DNA from: Megalonaias nervosa | Lineage: Eukaryota > Mollusca > Bivalvia > Unionida > Unionidae | Reading direction: 5' to 3' | Assembly (NCBI GenBank): GCA_016617855.1 | Contig: JAECUM010001901.1 | Location: 1-64,000 of the forward strand | Length of the DNA: 64,000 nucleotides | Made by a program: the position numbers and the translations under genes | In this document: piece after piece, positions 54,601 to 63,224 of the stretch | How positions within the stretch are numbered: the first letter of the stretch is position 1 | Layout: every line of letters begins with the position of its first letter | Notes under the pieces: model-generated | Told to the model about the DNA's origin: nothing | The model's input: only the letters and a program-made list of their open reading frames with translations | Database searches by the model: none

Positions 54601-56582
54601 ATGTTTTATGTCAAGGATGTTTCATGCCTGGATGCTTTCTGTCAAATTTGATCAAATTCTGCTGATCAGTTTAAGAAAACAAATAATTTTTAGTAATGTG
54701 TTATGTTACTGCTGCAAGATACAGTGGGGCCCCAGGTTACGAACGCCCTGGGTTACGAACGCCAGGCCGGCCAAAAAAATGACTTGGGTTACGAACGGTG
54801 ACTCGGGTTACGAATCGAACCGCCATTCACTTGCGCGCAAAATTTCAAACACGCGAGCTCACATATGGCTGCCTCTACTCAAACAGTGAAAAAAAAGGTG
54901 AGAAAAGGAGTCTGTGGTGTTCTTGTGTTTATTTTTGTGTCATGTATGTGTTGTGTATGTGTTGTGTGAGTGCTCCTTTTTTCACCTTTTTTAATGTAGC
55001 AGCGATTTTCGGTGATTTTTTTTCGGCTCGGGAATGGATTAAAAATTTAACAATGGGACCCTATGGGAAAACGCGTTCCGGATTACGAACGCCATCCGGG
55101 AACCAATTAGGTTCGTAAGCCGGGGCCCCACTGTAGTTATGTCATCTAAATTTTACAGGTCCTCAAAACAAAAGCACTCCTCAATTTTCATGACAACAAA
55201 AACAAGTGTTTTAGAAGATATAACACAAAAAGTTAACACAATCACTAAGTGTGAAAGCAGGTAATTGTGACCTACTTTCGCAAGTGGTGAGCAGTTCTCA
55301 TGAAGATAAATGCAACAACATGTTTTACTGTAGTCAGGTCATTGTGGAACACGGTTAAATGCAAAAGCCTGATGTAATCATTGGATCCTGAAAAGATGGT
55401 CTGAGCTTTAAATAAGAACTTAACAAATTGGAATTTTACTCACAGGTTTGAGATTAAATGTGTGTTTTAAATTTGATGGGGTATTTTGAGAACAAAAACA
55501 TAGGATACCAGACAGAGACTTAATCACCCACATGTTAATCATGACTTTAATATATGACCTTGACTCACGGTGTTTGATTCTATGGCTCTTTTAAGTGAGT
55601 GTTATCACTGTGATCAAAGTGTATATGCTATCATTTCAAATATCTGTAACCTGTCCCAAAAGCACAGTTCAGAGTGATCCAATACACCATCACTAAAATA
55701 CAGACTGTGTCCCAAAAGCACAGTTCAAAGTGATCCAATACACCATCACTAAATACTGACTGTGTCCAAAAAGGCTTAGCACAGTTCAAATTTATCTAAT
55801 ACACCATCACTAAATATAGACTGTGTCCCAAACAGTTCAAAGTGATCCAATATACCATCATTAAAAACAGACTGTGCTTATGGCAGGAGGAATATGCTAA
55901 CAACATTTGACTAAATGCTGCAATTATACTGTTTTACATAATGTTGCATCAAATAATTTCTTTATGTATTTTTCATCGATTTGCATCAAATATGCAAGAA
56001 TGTTTCTTATCTGGAGTTCTAAAGGTCATTGTGGCATAGTTTTTCTGTAATGATTCATACTCTTACGATGAATCAAGTTTCACTAGAATGTGTCCATGAA
56101 AGAGCGAATAATGCAATTACTGAACACTGATACATAAGCCAATGTCAATAGCAACTGAACACCGACACCTATGCTAATGTCAACAGCAATTGAACACTGC
56201 ACCTATGCTAATAATGTCAACAGTAATTGCACACTGACACCTATGCCAATGTCAAAAGCAATTGAACATTGACACCTATGCCAATGTCAAAAGCAACTGA
56301 TCACTGACACCTATGCCAATGGTAATTGCATCTTAAAAATGACATTAATGTCTTGCATATTTTGCCCATGTGAGACAAAAATCACAGGCAAAAGTTTTTT
56401 AAACAATTTTAGGTTCCTGGGAACATATCAGACAAAGATGTATTACAATCTTCACCCCCATTTTTAGATTCCTGGGTACTCCACTCCATACTTACATGTA
56501 TCCCAGGCTCTGAAAGCTGCAACAGTTTGACATCTTCTGGCCATCTTCAATATTGGCTCTACTGATCCTTGGGGAAACATGT
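35573..56582 (-). CDS. CCDC142: CCDC142 orthologue, C-terminal ~417 residues (8 exons, 5' end outside window)
   Basis: Exons in transcript order: 56582-56496, 50941-50777, 44265-44090, 43240-43088, 40405-40291, 39038-38861, 37429-37224, 35745-35573. All junctions are GT-AG and all phases match (1,1,1,0,0,1,2,1). The joined frame gives about 417 residues and a TGA. Recognition rests on remembered features of human CCDC142: a MCQALGS-type motif, a K-x-H-M-P-x-G-K-x-W-R-M segment, TVLEPVLEGV, then IKFSYLGACQLELDIDY-x-x-x-WL, then LNGAVALLKRQPL, and the end QQWLDLRVHGGRSWRLPLCF. The human protein is about 750 residues, so roughly its second half is here. The biochemical role of the family is poorly known. 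The sequence looks helical and soluble, without signal peptide or membrane segment in this part. The gene converges on the cadherin gene. Confidence 0.94.
35749..35990. repeat. (AAT)n / (AAC)n trinucleotide tract at the CCDC142 last-exon acceptor
   Basis: About 240 bases of AAT with AAC and AAA variants. On the minus strand it reads (ATT)n and ends in ATTCAG, the acceptor of exon 35745-35573. A long open frame across it (poly-Leu/Ile) is an artefact. Confidence 0.95.
36472..36506. repeat. (TTA)n microsatellite
   Basis: Pure TTA run in the same intron. Confidence 0.9.
36905..37065 (+). mobile_element. Decayed tRNA-derived SINE
   Basis: CAGTGGTTGATTACTGG resembles an A-box region and GGGTTTGAATCCT a B box. 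The downstream GTGTCCTTGGGTAAGACGCT resembles a widely shared SINE central motif. No target duplication was seen. Confidence 0.55.
37224..37429 (-). CDS. CCDC142: CCDC142 exon
   Basis: Phase 2 in (tttgtttgcag), phase 1 out (CTAA|gtaaga). Encodes YLGACQLELDIDYMKTWL, the helix TVRQSALDLAIFKYLNGAVA and a basic KRQPLKRDSSRFRKPC stretch. Highly typical of the family's C-terminal domain. Confidence 0.95.
38005..38615. repeat. 35-bp minisatellite in CCDC142 intron
   Basis: About 17 units with AAGTAATGGACCAAGTCAAG and TTCTAGTGATGTAAA. Confidence 0.95.
38861..39038 (-). CDS. CCDC142: CCDC142 exon
   Basis: Phase 1 in (cactcgttacag), phase 2 out (TTTAG|gtagtg). Encodes LETVLEPVLEGVSKL and the end of a long helix with ILKEKIKF, which continues into FSYLGA across the junction. 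A 43-bp minisatellite starts about 15 bases before its acceptor. Confidence 0.95.
39045..39680. repeat. ~43-bp minisatellite in CCDC142 intron
   Basis: About 15 units with AATAAGCATGATTACATGAT and GTCAGACAAGTAAACTCTT, reaching almost to the exon at 39038. Confidence 0.95.
40075..40190. repeat. 25-bp minisatellite
   Basis: Five units of GTTGGAACATCTGAAGTGAA plus CACCT, about 100 bases from the exon at 40291. Confidence 0.92.
40291..40405 (-). CDS. CCDC142: CCDC142 exon
   Basis: Phase 0 in (atttttctcaacag), phase 1 out (ACAG|gtaatt). Encodes SSSCTKATYEYFKAHMPTGK and VWRMKAGTG, which match the family's K-x-Y/H-MP-x-G-x-x-WR segment. Confidence 0.95.
40482..40556. repeat. (ATAAT)n pentanucleotide tract
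   Basis: ATAAT/ATAAA repeats just beyond the acceptor of exon 40405-40291; a sister of the TTATA tract at 851-905 read on the other strand. Confidence 0.85.
40745..40870. repeat. Dispersed repeat, copy 1
   Basis: Shares GATGGAAAGCTACAACTGAATG, then AAAGAGTTGCTTCCCCTTA and GGAATATATTT with 43467-43580. Origin unclear: old transposon fragment or local duplication. Confidence 0.7.
41215..41650. repeat. ~41-bp minisatellite in CCDC142 intron
   Basis: About ten units with TTAGTCTGCATGCATTGGCA and AATGCCTCAAGTACTGGAA. Open frames on both strands follow the repeat and are not genes. Confidence 0.93.
42543..42802 (-). mobile_element. SINE family B, copy 2
   Basis: Reverse orientation: the (GTT)n at the left is the tail, the right end is the tRNA-like head ending in GGGGCC. 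The perfect flanking duplication CATGGGATATT is at 42532-42542 and 42803-42813. Confidence 0.95.
43088..43240 (-). CDS. CCDC142: CCDC142 exon
   Basis: Phase 0 on both sides (ctttttccag, TTACAG|gtaagc), 51 codons, helical (LLTDESQKIAMHLQTYCKAR and VSFYLDQIKDHLDQVGDKLQ). A 27-bp minisatellite begins within about 20 bases of its acceptor. Confidence 0.93.
43262..43392. repeat. 27-bp minisatellite next to exon 43240
   Basis: Five units of AAACTTAGATCAACCACTGA plus ATTCATT. The unit is nine codons long, so open frames arise on both strands. Confidence 0.93.
43467..43580. repeat. Dispersed repeat, copy 2
   Basis: Partner of 40745-40870, same orientation, in the neighbouring intron. Confidence 0.7.
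43810..43842. repeat. (CT)n microsatellite
   Basis: Short CT run with one CA interruption. Confidence 0.85.
44090..44265 (-). CDS. CCDC142: CCDC142 exon
   Basis: Phase 1 in (cgtgtaattacag), phase 0 out (CTCAAA|gtgagt). Encodes a helical stretch with LVVSLTCRLVQTESLAFHWC and FLTSWSVANFLLVSQTDLK. Confidence 0.92.
45003..45140 (+). mobile_element. Decayed tRNA-like SINE
   Basis: AGCACAGCAGCAATGTGCTTGC followed by GGTCTTGGGTTCAGTG resembles a tRNA head with a B box. A worn body and an ATCTCATCATGGTAACATC end follow. Low certainty. Confidence 0.45.
45150..45290. repeat. ~36-bp tandem repeat
   Basis: Units with ACTAACATCTGAGCTGTCAA, growing out of the end of the worn SINE at 45003-45140. Confidence 0.75.
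45320..45485. repeat. ~27-bp minisatellite, segment 1
   Basis: Units of TATATCTCATTTTGTATAGC plus TGG. The same family resumes at 47054 and 48749. Confidence 0.9.
45809..45971. mobile_element. Foldback element
   Basis: TCAGGTCAGCATCATTAAAT with GTAGCTAA (from about 45855) is mirrored by TTAGCTACATTTAACGATGC with TGACCTGA (to about 45958). The outer arms GTCAATTTT and AAAATTGAC extend it. The left arm holds a 28-base insertion. No protein. Confidence 0.65.
46278..46493 (+). CDS. Small open frame with SV40-type nuclear localisation motif
   Basis: 71 codons on the + strand inside a CCDC142 intron. The first codon is not ATG, so it would be an exon end rather than a whole gene: an acceptor-like attttcaaag lies at 46306-46315. 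It contains the repeated hydrophobic/Gly pattern SVFGGSFIHGGNFIINI, then SPPPKKRKV and an acidic end YDSDTDL before TAA. A basic signal followed by acidic Ser/Asp suggests the C-terminus of a nuclear protein, possibly from a transposon. I recognise no family. Confidence 0.3.
   Translation: MPYFQDRKINFQRIRERENLAHGYPLGSVFGGSFIHGGNFIINIKDNTSMSQTFSPPPKKRKVIYDSDTDL
46913..47049. mobile_element. 137-bp near-perfect palindrome (foldback MITE)
   Basis: Starts TGTTGGGGTTTGGACAGAGA and ends with the mirror TCGGTCCAAACCCCAACA. The arms stay paired inward through ATTATATGTCTCCCCAC and GTGGGGAGACAAATAAT. The loop is only a few bases. RNA from either strand would form a long hairpin. It abuts the minisatellite at 47054. 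Confidence 0.85.
47054..47139. repeat. ~27-bp minisatellite, segment 2
   Basis: Three units (TATATCTCAGTTTGTATTGC and variants) trapped between the palindrome and the 1.6-kb insertion. Confidence 0.9.
47140..48748. mobile_element. 1.6-kb non-autonomous DNA transposon-like insertion
   Basis: The ends CAGGGGTCA and TGACCCCTG are inverted, and the element sits inside a minisatellite whose units continue on both sides. ATATC is repeated at both edges (47135-47139, 48749-48753), but because the host array is itself TATATATC-rich, the true target duplication length is uncertain. The ends resemble hAT or a related superfamily. Inside are AT-rich sequence, a (CA)n tract and subterminal GGAGAAGT/ACTTCTCC palindromes. 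No transposase frame was recognised. Confidence 0.7.
48588..48644. repeat. (CA)n / (TA)n microsatellite inside the insertion
   Basis: CA run followed by CATATATATATATAT. Confidence 0.9.
48749..49470. repeat. ~27-bp minisatellite, segment 3 (main array)
   Basis: About 26 units of ATATATCTCATTTTGTATAG plus CTG or TTG. A higher-order pattern of about 170 bases recurs, marked by 'cagtttgtatagctgatatatata'. Confidence 0.95.
50260..50430. repeat. ~45-bp degenerate tandem repeat
   Basis: Three or four units with GTGCAGTTGATGCCCCTTCATG-like sequence. Confidence 0.6.
50777..50941 (-). CDS. CCDC142: CCDC142 exon
   Basis: Phase 1 in (cattgcctttccag), phase 1 out (GAAAAG|gtacaa). Encodes MCQALGSQQSDKCYPCPL and MYQPLLFVLGEALNDVAESG. 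The CQALGS motif agrees with the human protein. Confidence 0.94.
50985..51905. repeat. ~57-bp minisatellite in CCDC142 intron, interrupted by a SINE
   Basis: Units with TTACCAAATAAAAAACCTGT and TGTGTAGCTACACTGTACAC. The array begins about 45 bases from the exon at 50941 and continues on both sides of the SINE at 51344-51589. Confidence 0.9.
51344..51589 (+). mobile_element. SINE family B, copy 3
   Basis: Nearly identical to the copy at 25276. The 12-bp target duplication AACTGGTTGTGT lies at 51332-51343 and 51590-51601. The clean duplication and intact (AAC)n tail suggest a recent insertion into the minisatellite. Confidence 0.95.
52790..54385. repeat. ~58-bp minisatellite, partly homogenised
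   Basis: Diverged units (TTAAATTTAGTCAATATGTA, GAAAATTGAATCCCTTTAA) surround a core of nearly identical units at about 53810-54110 (AAATTATGTAGAAAACTGAA with TCGCTTTAAACCCAAGATCC). The core looks recently amplified. A unique block interrupts it near 52985-53400. Confidence 0.88.
54440..54640. repeat. ~14-28-bp minisatellite
   Basis: Units of CCAGGATGTTTTATA and CCAGGATGTTTAATG. It gives rise to a repetitive open frame that runs into the neighbouring MITE and is not a gene. Confidence 0.85.
54722..55133. mobile_element. 412-bp Tigger/pogo-type MITE
   Basis: The ends CAGTGGGGCCCC... and ...GGGGCCCCACTG are inverted repeats of about 24 bases including TTACGAAC, with TA on both sides (54720-54721, 55134-55135). 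TA target sites and CAGTGG...TTACGAAC ends fit the pogo/Tigger branch of Tc1/mariner. Inside is another copy of GGTTACGAACGCC near the left end. No transposase. Confidence 0.88.
55640..55875. repeat. ~57-bp tandem repeat, 4 units
   Basis: Units with GTGTCCCAAAAGCACAGTTC and GATCCAATACACCATCACTA. Confidence 0.85.
56110..56325. repeat. ~36-bp tandem repeat, 6 units
   Basis: Units with TGAACACTGACACCTATGCT and AATGTCAACAGCAA, about 170 bases from the CCDC142 exon at 56496. Confidence 0.85.
56496..56582 (-). CDS. CCDC142: CCDC142 exon, most 5' exon in the window
   Basis: Phase 1 in (tttttttttcag), phase 1 out (ACAT|gtaagt), 87 bases. Encodes MFPQGSVEPILKMARRCQ and FRAWDT. No further upstream exon was found between here and 64000. 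Confidence 0.9.
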
Positions 56583-56653
56583 CTGAAAAAAAAAATCCCA
56601 GTGAACGTTTTTAACCATTTTTTAAATTTTGTATTATTTTCAAAACATAGGTA

Positions 56654-56655
<2 letters not shown>

Positions 56656-56718
<63 letters not shown>
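56656..56718. repeat. (TA)n microsatellite
   Basis: Pure TA run about 75 bases upstream of the acceptor of exon 56582-56496. Confidence 0.95.
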
Positions 56719-56721
<3 letters not shown>

Positions 56722-57029
56722 CATTGCTCCAGCCTAAAGAAATGAGTACTTATCCCTTAGCTACCACCTCAACCCTCAGAGCCCTTGTAACAACTCCCCT
56801 GTGCCATCAGTGCCTTTCAAGCTCCTCCCCTCTGTCCTTTTAGTTCCATCTGTTTCTCTGCAGACCTTTAACAAACCTCCTCAAAACTGAGTTATTTTCT
56901 AGTTATTCCACACGTCCTGCATTTTTTAAAATGTATGATAAATATATGAATGTGCGTTTCCTACTGAAAATTCTGAGCTGGACCATTGATTATGACCATG
57001 ATACATGTACCATGCCTTTTGCAAGTTCC

Positions 57030-58165
57030 TACAATTCATACAATCGGGCCACAGGCAAGTTTAGATTTGTACACAATCAGGCTATAGTGAAGTTTAGATC
57101 TGTACACAATCAGGCCATTGTCAAGTACAGATCTGTACACAATCAGGCCACAGTAAAGTTTAGATCTGTACACAATTAGGTCATAGCCAAGATTAGATCT
57201 GTACACAATCAAGCCATAGTGAAGTTTAGATCTGTACACAATCAGGCAATAGTCAAGTTTTGATCTGTACAAAATTGGACCATAGTCAAGTTTAGATCTG
57301 TACACAATCGGGCCAATGTCAAGTTTAGATCTGCACACATTTGGGCCATAGTCAAATTAGATCTGTACACAATTGAGCCATAGTCAAATTTAGATCTGCA
57401 CACTATTGGGCCATAGTCAAATTTAGATCTGTACACAACTGGGCCATAGTAAAATTCAGATCTGTACACTATTGGGCCATAGTCAAATTTCGATCTGTAC
57501 ACTATTGGGCCATAGCCAAATTTAGATCTGTACACAATCAGGCCATAGTAAAGTTTAGATCTGTACACATCTGAGCCATAGTGAAGTTTAGATCTGTGCA
57601 CAATCAGGCCATAGTGAAGTTTAGATCATATACACAATTGGGCCATAGTAAAATTTAGATCTGTACACTACTGGGTCATAGTCAAATTTAGATCTGTACA
57701 CTACTGGGCCATAGCCAAATTTAGATCTGTACACAATCAGGCCATAGTGAAGTTTAGATCATATACACAACTGGGCCATAGTCAAATTTAGATCTGTACA
57801 CAACTGGACCATAGTGAATTTAGATCTGTACACAATTTGGCCAAATTTCAGATCTGTACACAATCAGGTCATAGTCAAGATTAGATCTGTACATAATCAG
57901 GCCATAGTGAAGTTTAGATCTGTACAATATCAGGCATAGTCAAGTACAGATCTATACACAATCAGGCCATAGTCAAGTTTAGATCTGTACACAACTGGAC
58001 CATAGTGAAGTTTAGATCTGTACACAATCAGGCCATAGTGAAGTTTAGATCGTATACACAATTGGGCCATAGCCAAATTTAGATCTGTACACAAATGGGC
58101 CATAGTTAAATTTAGATCTGTACACAATCTGGCCAAAGTCAAGTTTAGATCTGTAACACTATTAT
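57030..58165. repeat. 33-bp minisatellite, about 34 units
   Basis: Units with GTTTAGATCTGTACACAATC and AGGCCATAGTGAA. A BglII-like AGATCT lies in almost every unit. Because 33 is a multiple of three, repetitive 11-residue open frames appear on both strands. Confidence 0.96.
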
Positions 58166-58579
58166 AATGTTATTGTAATTTTAAAATTCTGTCAAGGTCT
58201 AGAACAGTTTCCACATACACTGTATATTGGTTGAATATATGGATTAAAATATAGGATTCTGACATCAACTGGGAAGTATTTCTAAATTCTGGTGAGTAGT
58301 GATAGATATATCTTAGAAGAAAGCAATTTACATATATTAATATCCTGTACACCCCACTGAAAAAAAAAACTGTCTTCATAAACAACAAGAATTTTTCATT
58401 TGAAACATTTTCAATGGTTGTATTCTTTAAAAAAAAATTTAAATCAAGATGTTTCTGGTACATGAGAGCAATTTCTGAACTGTAGTTATGAACATGCACT
58501 TATTCTTTTTGATTCAGAAGCATTTCATTATTCCTATACAATTCTTCAATTTTCTTTTTACATCAATTGGATGGTATTT

Positions 58580-59735
58580 AAGCATGTAATGTTGTGTCAT
58601 CTACAAACAAATCTGTATTGGAGTTCTTAGTAGTAAACCAAAGATCATTAATAAAAATTAAAAATAGGAATGACCCCAATACAGACTCTTGTGGAACACC
58701 AACCAAACAACCACTTCAGAAGAGTAAGTGCAACCTCTACATTCATAATGTACTGAAGTCAAGAAGTTTGTCATTTTAAGGCAATGTCATCTTCAATTTT
58801 GAGATGCCTATACTGTCATCTACTCAATCAAATGCCTTTTTAAAGTCAAGGAAAACAACTCCTGTCACATTTCCTGCATTCAATTATCTAACCAAGTGTG
58901 GGTGAGTCAATTTGTGAGAGCTCTTAGGAATAGGAATTCATAAAACCTGACTGCTCACTGTGGAAAAGGTTATTATATTTCAGGTACGAGTAAACAAAGG
59001 TTAGCAATGTGTTTTTCAAAGACTTCAGAATGTGTTGGTAAGACTGTTATTGGCTATACAATGCTGGTAAGATTGAAATTGGTCTGTAATTACTGGGATC
59101 ACTCCATTCTTGCAAATAGCTGTGTAACTGTCACAGGTCTGGATATTCATTGCTCTTAATACTTGGATAATTATGTATTACAGACTTGGAAATTACTGGT
59201 GCTGAAAGCTTCAACAACTCTGCTCCAATCAAGTCCTGTAGCTTTATTAACGTTTACGCACATTAATGTTTCATATACTTCTGTTTCTGATATAAACCAA
59301 AGTGATATATGTGGACTGCCAGATGCATGAATACTGACAGCCAAGTATTTGTTTAAATTTTGAGGATTACAATTTCCATTCTGCTTGAAAGATTTATCTG
59401 AAAATTAGCTGAAGTATTTACCACTAATTAAAATCATCCGCAATTTATTTTACTGATTTTGCAGTAGTACCTTGATATTGTATTTGAGATGGAGGGTTGC
59501 ATTTAACTCATTTAGTTAGATGTTTCTGCGTTTGACCATTAGCCTGTTTCATCTATTCCTTGCTTGTAATAGTTAATATTTGCCTTCTCTATCATATGTT
59601 TTACTTTGTTCCTATACTGTTTACAATTTCCCCAATCTTTCCACAAACACTTGTCCATCGAATGCCTGGCATCATTCTCTAAGGGGTAAGCCATTAGGCT
59701 CGTATTGTTGCTTGACAATAAGGAAGCCATAAAAA
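58580..59735 (-). pseudogene. Decayed non-LTR retrotransposon fragment (LINE reverse transcriptase)
   Basis: On the minus strand, with many stops and frameshifts: a linker segment QYRNKVKHMIEKANINYYKQ (about 59.54-59.62 kb), worn RT1-2 sequence, the palm motif GVVFLDFKKAFD (about 58.82-58.86 kb), then GVPQESVLGSFLFLIFINDL (about 58.64-58.70 kb) and the catalytic motif read as FVDDTT (about 58.59 kb). About 100 bases separate the A motif from GVPQ where a full element has about 200, so an internal deletion is likely. The 3' end is lost just after the catalytic motif. Confidence 0.85.
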
Positions 59736-59769
59736 TATACAGAATTATGTTAGGTCATCTTATACAGTA

Positions 59770-60130
59770 TATGTATACATGTAGTATAGTAATCCCTCAC
59801 TATAATGATGTTCAAGAGAGTCATCAATTTGTACAGCATTTTATACGAGGTCACTTTATTCTGGGGTATCTTATACACAGTAATCACTCACTATAACACT
59901 ATTAAATGGAGTCACCAATATGTAAAGTGTTATATGTGAAGTCACCTTATACTGGGGTATATTATACACAGTAGAGTAATCCCTCATTACAACACCATTC
60001 AATGGAGTCATCAATATGTAAAGTCTTATATGTGAAGTCACCTTATACTGGGGTATATTATACACAGTAGAGTAATCCCTCATTACAACACCATTCAATG
60101 GAGGCATCAATATGTAAGGTCACCTTATAC
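59770..60130. repeat. ~87-bp tandem repeat
   Basis: Units with GTAGAGTAATCCCTCATTAC, AACACCATTCAATGGAGTCA and CACCTTATACTGGGGTATA. Related in style to 32.96-33.43 kb. Confidence 0.85.
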
Positions 60131-60199
60131 TATGGAACACTATCCATAGTATTACTACTATATAATGTACTGGGGTTAATGACCATACCGGCCTTATAA

Positions 60200-60420
60200 A
60201 AGAGACCATGTGATACAAAGATTTTTTATAATGAGGGCATATTGTTAGACTGTTATAATGAGGTGCCTTATGGTGATGGCCTAGTATACTGTATTACAGA
60301 GGGATCCCTTACAATGAGGGCATTTTAAAAGACTTATATTACATTGACTTTTAGTGAGGGACTATTGCATGAAGTTATACAGAAGTATCTTATATAGCAA
60401 GTGTCCATTGTAGTAACGTT
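60200..60420. repeat. ~44-bp tandem array, left part
   Basis: Diverged units like TGAGGGCATATTGTTAGACT and ATACTGTATTAC. The same array continues after the LINE at 61750. Confidence 0.7.
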
Positions 60421-61748
60421 AAAAACGGGTTTCAGAGGAACCTTAAAACTGGAGTTGTTTATCTAGATCTAACAGCGGCATATGATACGGTCTGGAATGC
60501 AGGGTTGTTGTTGAAAATTTCAAGAGTATTGCTGCACTGGATAGTGAGACTACTGAACTGTTCCTTCGCAAGCGCTTCAGAGTGCACATCAGAGAGAACT
60601 GCAGCTCGTGGAGCCGTCAGACTAATGGACTCCCACAAGGGTCTGTTCTTTTGCCAAGTTTGTTCAATGTCTACATCAATGACTTGCCTGTATCACAGTT
60701 GCGCAAGTTCATGTATGCAGATGACATTGCTCTTGGGACCCAAAGTCGCTCATTTGCTGTGCTTGAGGGGGTACTGAATAAGGACCTGGAGGATATGACG
60801 GACTTCTTCAAGAAATGGCATCTACAGCAAAGTGCAACAAAAACAGTCTCCAGCATCTTCCACCTTAAGAATACAACTGCGAACCATGGGCTTTGCATCC
60901 TCCTCAATGGGCAGCAAATAAAACACGACCAACACCAAAATACCTTGGTGTGACTCTGAACAGATCACTGACATTCTACAACCACCTAAAGAAAACGGCA
61001 GCAAAACTTAGCACTCGAAACAACCTACTCCGCAAACTGGCTGGCTCAACCTGGGGCGCTAGTGCTCAGACACTCAAGACATCAGCACTGGCCCTCTGTT
61101 ATTCGATAGCCTAGTATTGCGCTCCTGTCTGGGCTCGATCATCCCATACTAAGCTAACTGATGTCCAGCTCAACACAACAATGCGCATAATCTCTGGAAC
61201 ACTACATCCTACTCCTTTACCATGGCTGCCAGTACTCAGCAATATTCCTCCTCCACATCTGCGTCGCCAGGAAGCAACCACAAAAGTGTTGGTTAAGGTC
61301 TATGCCAGTGAGAAACTTCCACTGTACATGGACATCGCCTCACATCCAGCAGTCTGCTTGACTTTGAGACACCCAATTTAGTTAGGTCCAATGCCAGGGG
61401 ATATGGCAGATATTTCAGCATGGAGCATTGAGTGGTCTTCAACAGATGTTGTAAACCACTTCCTCGTAGCGGAACCATTTGTCTGCCCTCCTGGCTTCAA
61501 CCTTCCACATCATCTATGGACCACACTGAACTGCTTTTGGACAGGACAGGGTCATTGTGCAGTCAACCTTGTCCGATGGGGCCAGGCCATTAACTCTTCC
61601 TGCTGCTATGGAGCTCTTCAAACCATGTCACACACTGTGAACAACTGTCCACTGATAAAGTTCCCTGGTGGACTGCAGGCTGTGCATGTTGCTGATGATG
61701 ACGCTGTTAAATGGCTGAGCATGCACTGCACACGATAATAATAATAAT
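60421..61748 (+). pseudogene. 5'-truncated jockey-like LINE, reverse transcriptase and C-terminal part
   Basis: The + strand shows the palm motif GVVYLDLTAAYDTVW (about 60.45-60.50 kb), GLPQGSVLLPSLFNVYINDL (60.62-60.69 kb), the intact catalytic motif FMYADDIAL (60.71 kb), PKYLGVTLNRSLTFYNHLKK (60.94 kb) and the C-terminal TGQGHCAVNLVRWG and CPLIKFPGGLQAVH segment. It ends at TAA 61736 with a (ATA)n tail. A frameshift near 60.56 kb and stops near 60.95, 61.11 and 61.38 kb make it dead. Clade assignment to jockey-like elements is from the C-terminal pattern, by memory. Confidence 0.9.
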
Positions 61749-61749
61749 A

Positions 61750-62860
61750 TAGTACTGTTAAACAGAGAAGACTTATGGTGAGGGCCTACTGCAAAACCTT
61801 TATACTGTATTGCATTATAAAGAGGGCCTATTTTTGGATTTATAATGTGTTACCTTATCAAGGCAGCTTACTGTATGCTTGCTATACTGAGGTACTTTAT
61901 AGCAAGGTCATAATGTAAGACTGTTATACATAGATGCCATATAGTGAGGGTCTTTTGTAAGACTTATACTGCATTGCCTTATAGTGAGGGCCTATTATAA
62001 AACTGTTATACTGCATTGCCTTATAGTAAGGGCCTATTGTAAGAATGTGTTATACTGCATTGCCTTATAGTGAGGACCTATAATAAGACTGTGTTATACT
62101 GCATTGCCTAACAGTGCGGGCCTATTATAAGACTGTTATACTGCATTTCCTTACAGTGAGGACCTATTGCAAGACTGTGTTATACTGCATTGCCTTACAG
62201 TGAGGACCTATAATAAGACTGTTATACTGCATTGCCTGACAGTGAAGGGCATATTGTAAGACTGCTATACTGCATTGCCTGACAGTGAAGGCCTATTGTA
62301 ACACTGCTATACTGCATTGCCTGACAGTGAAGGGCATATTGTAAGACTGCTATACTGCACTGCCTTACAGTGAGGAGCATATTTTAAGACTGCTATACTG
62401 CACTGCCTTACAGTGAAGGGCATATTTTAAGACTGCTATACTGCACTGCCTTACAGTGAGACCTATTGTAAGAATGCAATACTGCACTGCATTACAGTGA
62501 GGGGCATATTGTAAGACTGCTATATTGCACTACCTTACGGTGAGGGACATATTGTAAGATTGCAATATTGCACTGCCTTACAGTGAGGGGCATATTGTAA
62601 GACTGCTATAGTGCATTGCCTTACAGTGAGGGCCTACTGTAAGACTACAATACTGCCCTGCCTTACAGTGAGGGGCATATTGTAAGACTGCAATACTGCC
62701 CTGCCTTACAGTGAGGGACATATTGTAAGACTGCAATACTGCACTGCCTTACAGTGAGGGACATACTGTAAGACTGCTATACTGCACTGCCTTACAGTGA
62801 AGACCTACTGTAAGACTATTATATACTGAGATACCTTGTAATAACAGCCTGTTGTAAAAT
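61750..62860. repeat. ~44-bp minisatellite, right part
   Basis: About 23 units with GCCTTACAGTGAGGGGCATA and TTGTAAGACTGCTATACTGC. Confidence 0.95.
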
Positions 62861-63224
62861 TGTTGGTAGTTGGATTCATGCAATATATGGGCAAATAAAA
62901 TGTGTGAGTATTAATTGTCTGGGAAAACATATTCAGAGGTGCCAACCTCTACAAACTTCAAATAGGAATGTGAGCACTAAGAAAAACAAAATCTGAACAT
63001 AATATAGGAATACTTTGTCTTTATCCATCAATTTATTTCAAGCATTAAAATCAACTGATTTGACGAGATTTTTGCTTGAAACCTGCTTCTTATAATCTTC
63101 TTCCCCACAATGTGCCATGTTAAATTCCATCAACAGCATGTTTTCTTAATCGGCATATAATCCTTAGCGGACACTGTAGGGTCTTTTTCATAATCTTTCT
63201 TGGATTTTGTTAGATAAATAAGAG

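Noticed and set aside
54440..54889. 149-codon open frame on the + strand
   Set aside because: The first half is the CCAGGATGTTT minisatellite and the second half lies inside the Tigger-like MITE.
57036..57601. Long minus-strand frames of 100 and 119 codons
   Set aside because: Direct product of the 33-bp repeat period; the same array gives open frames on the other strand.
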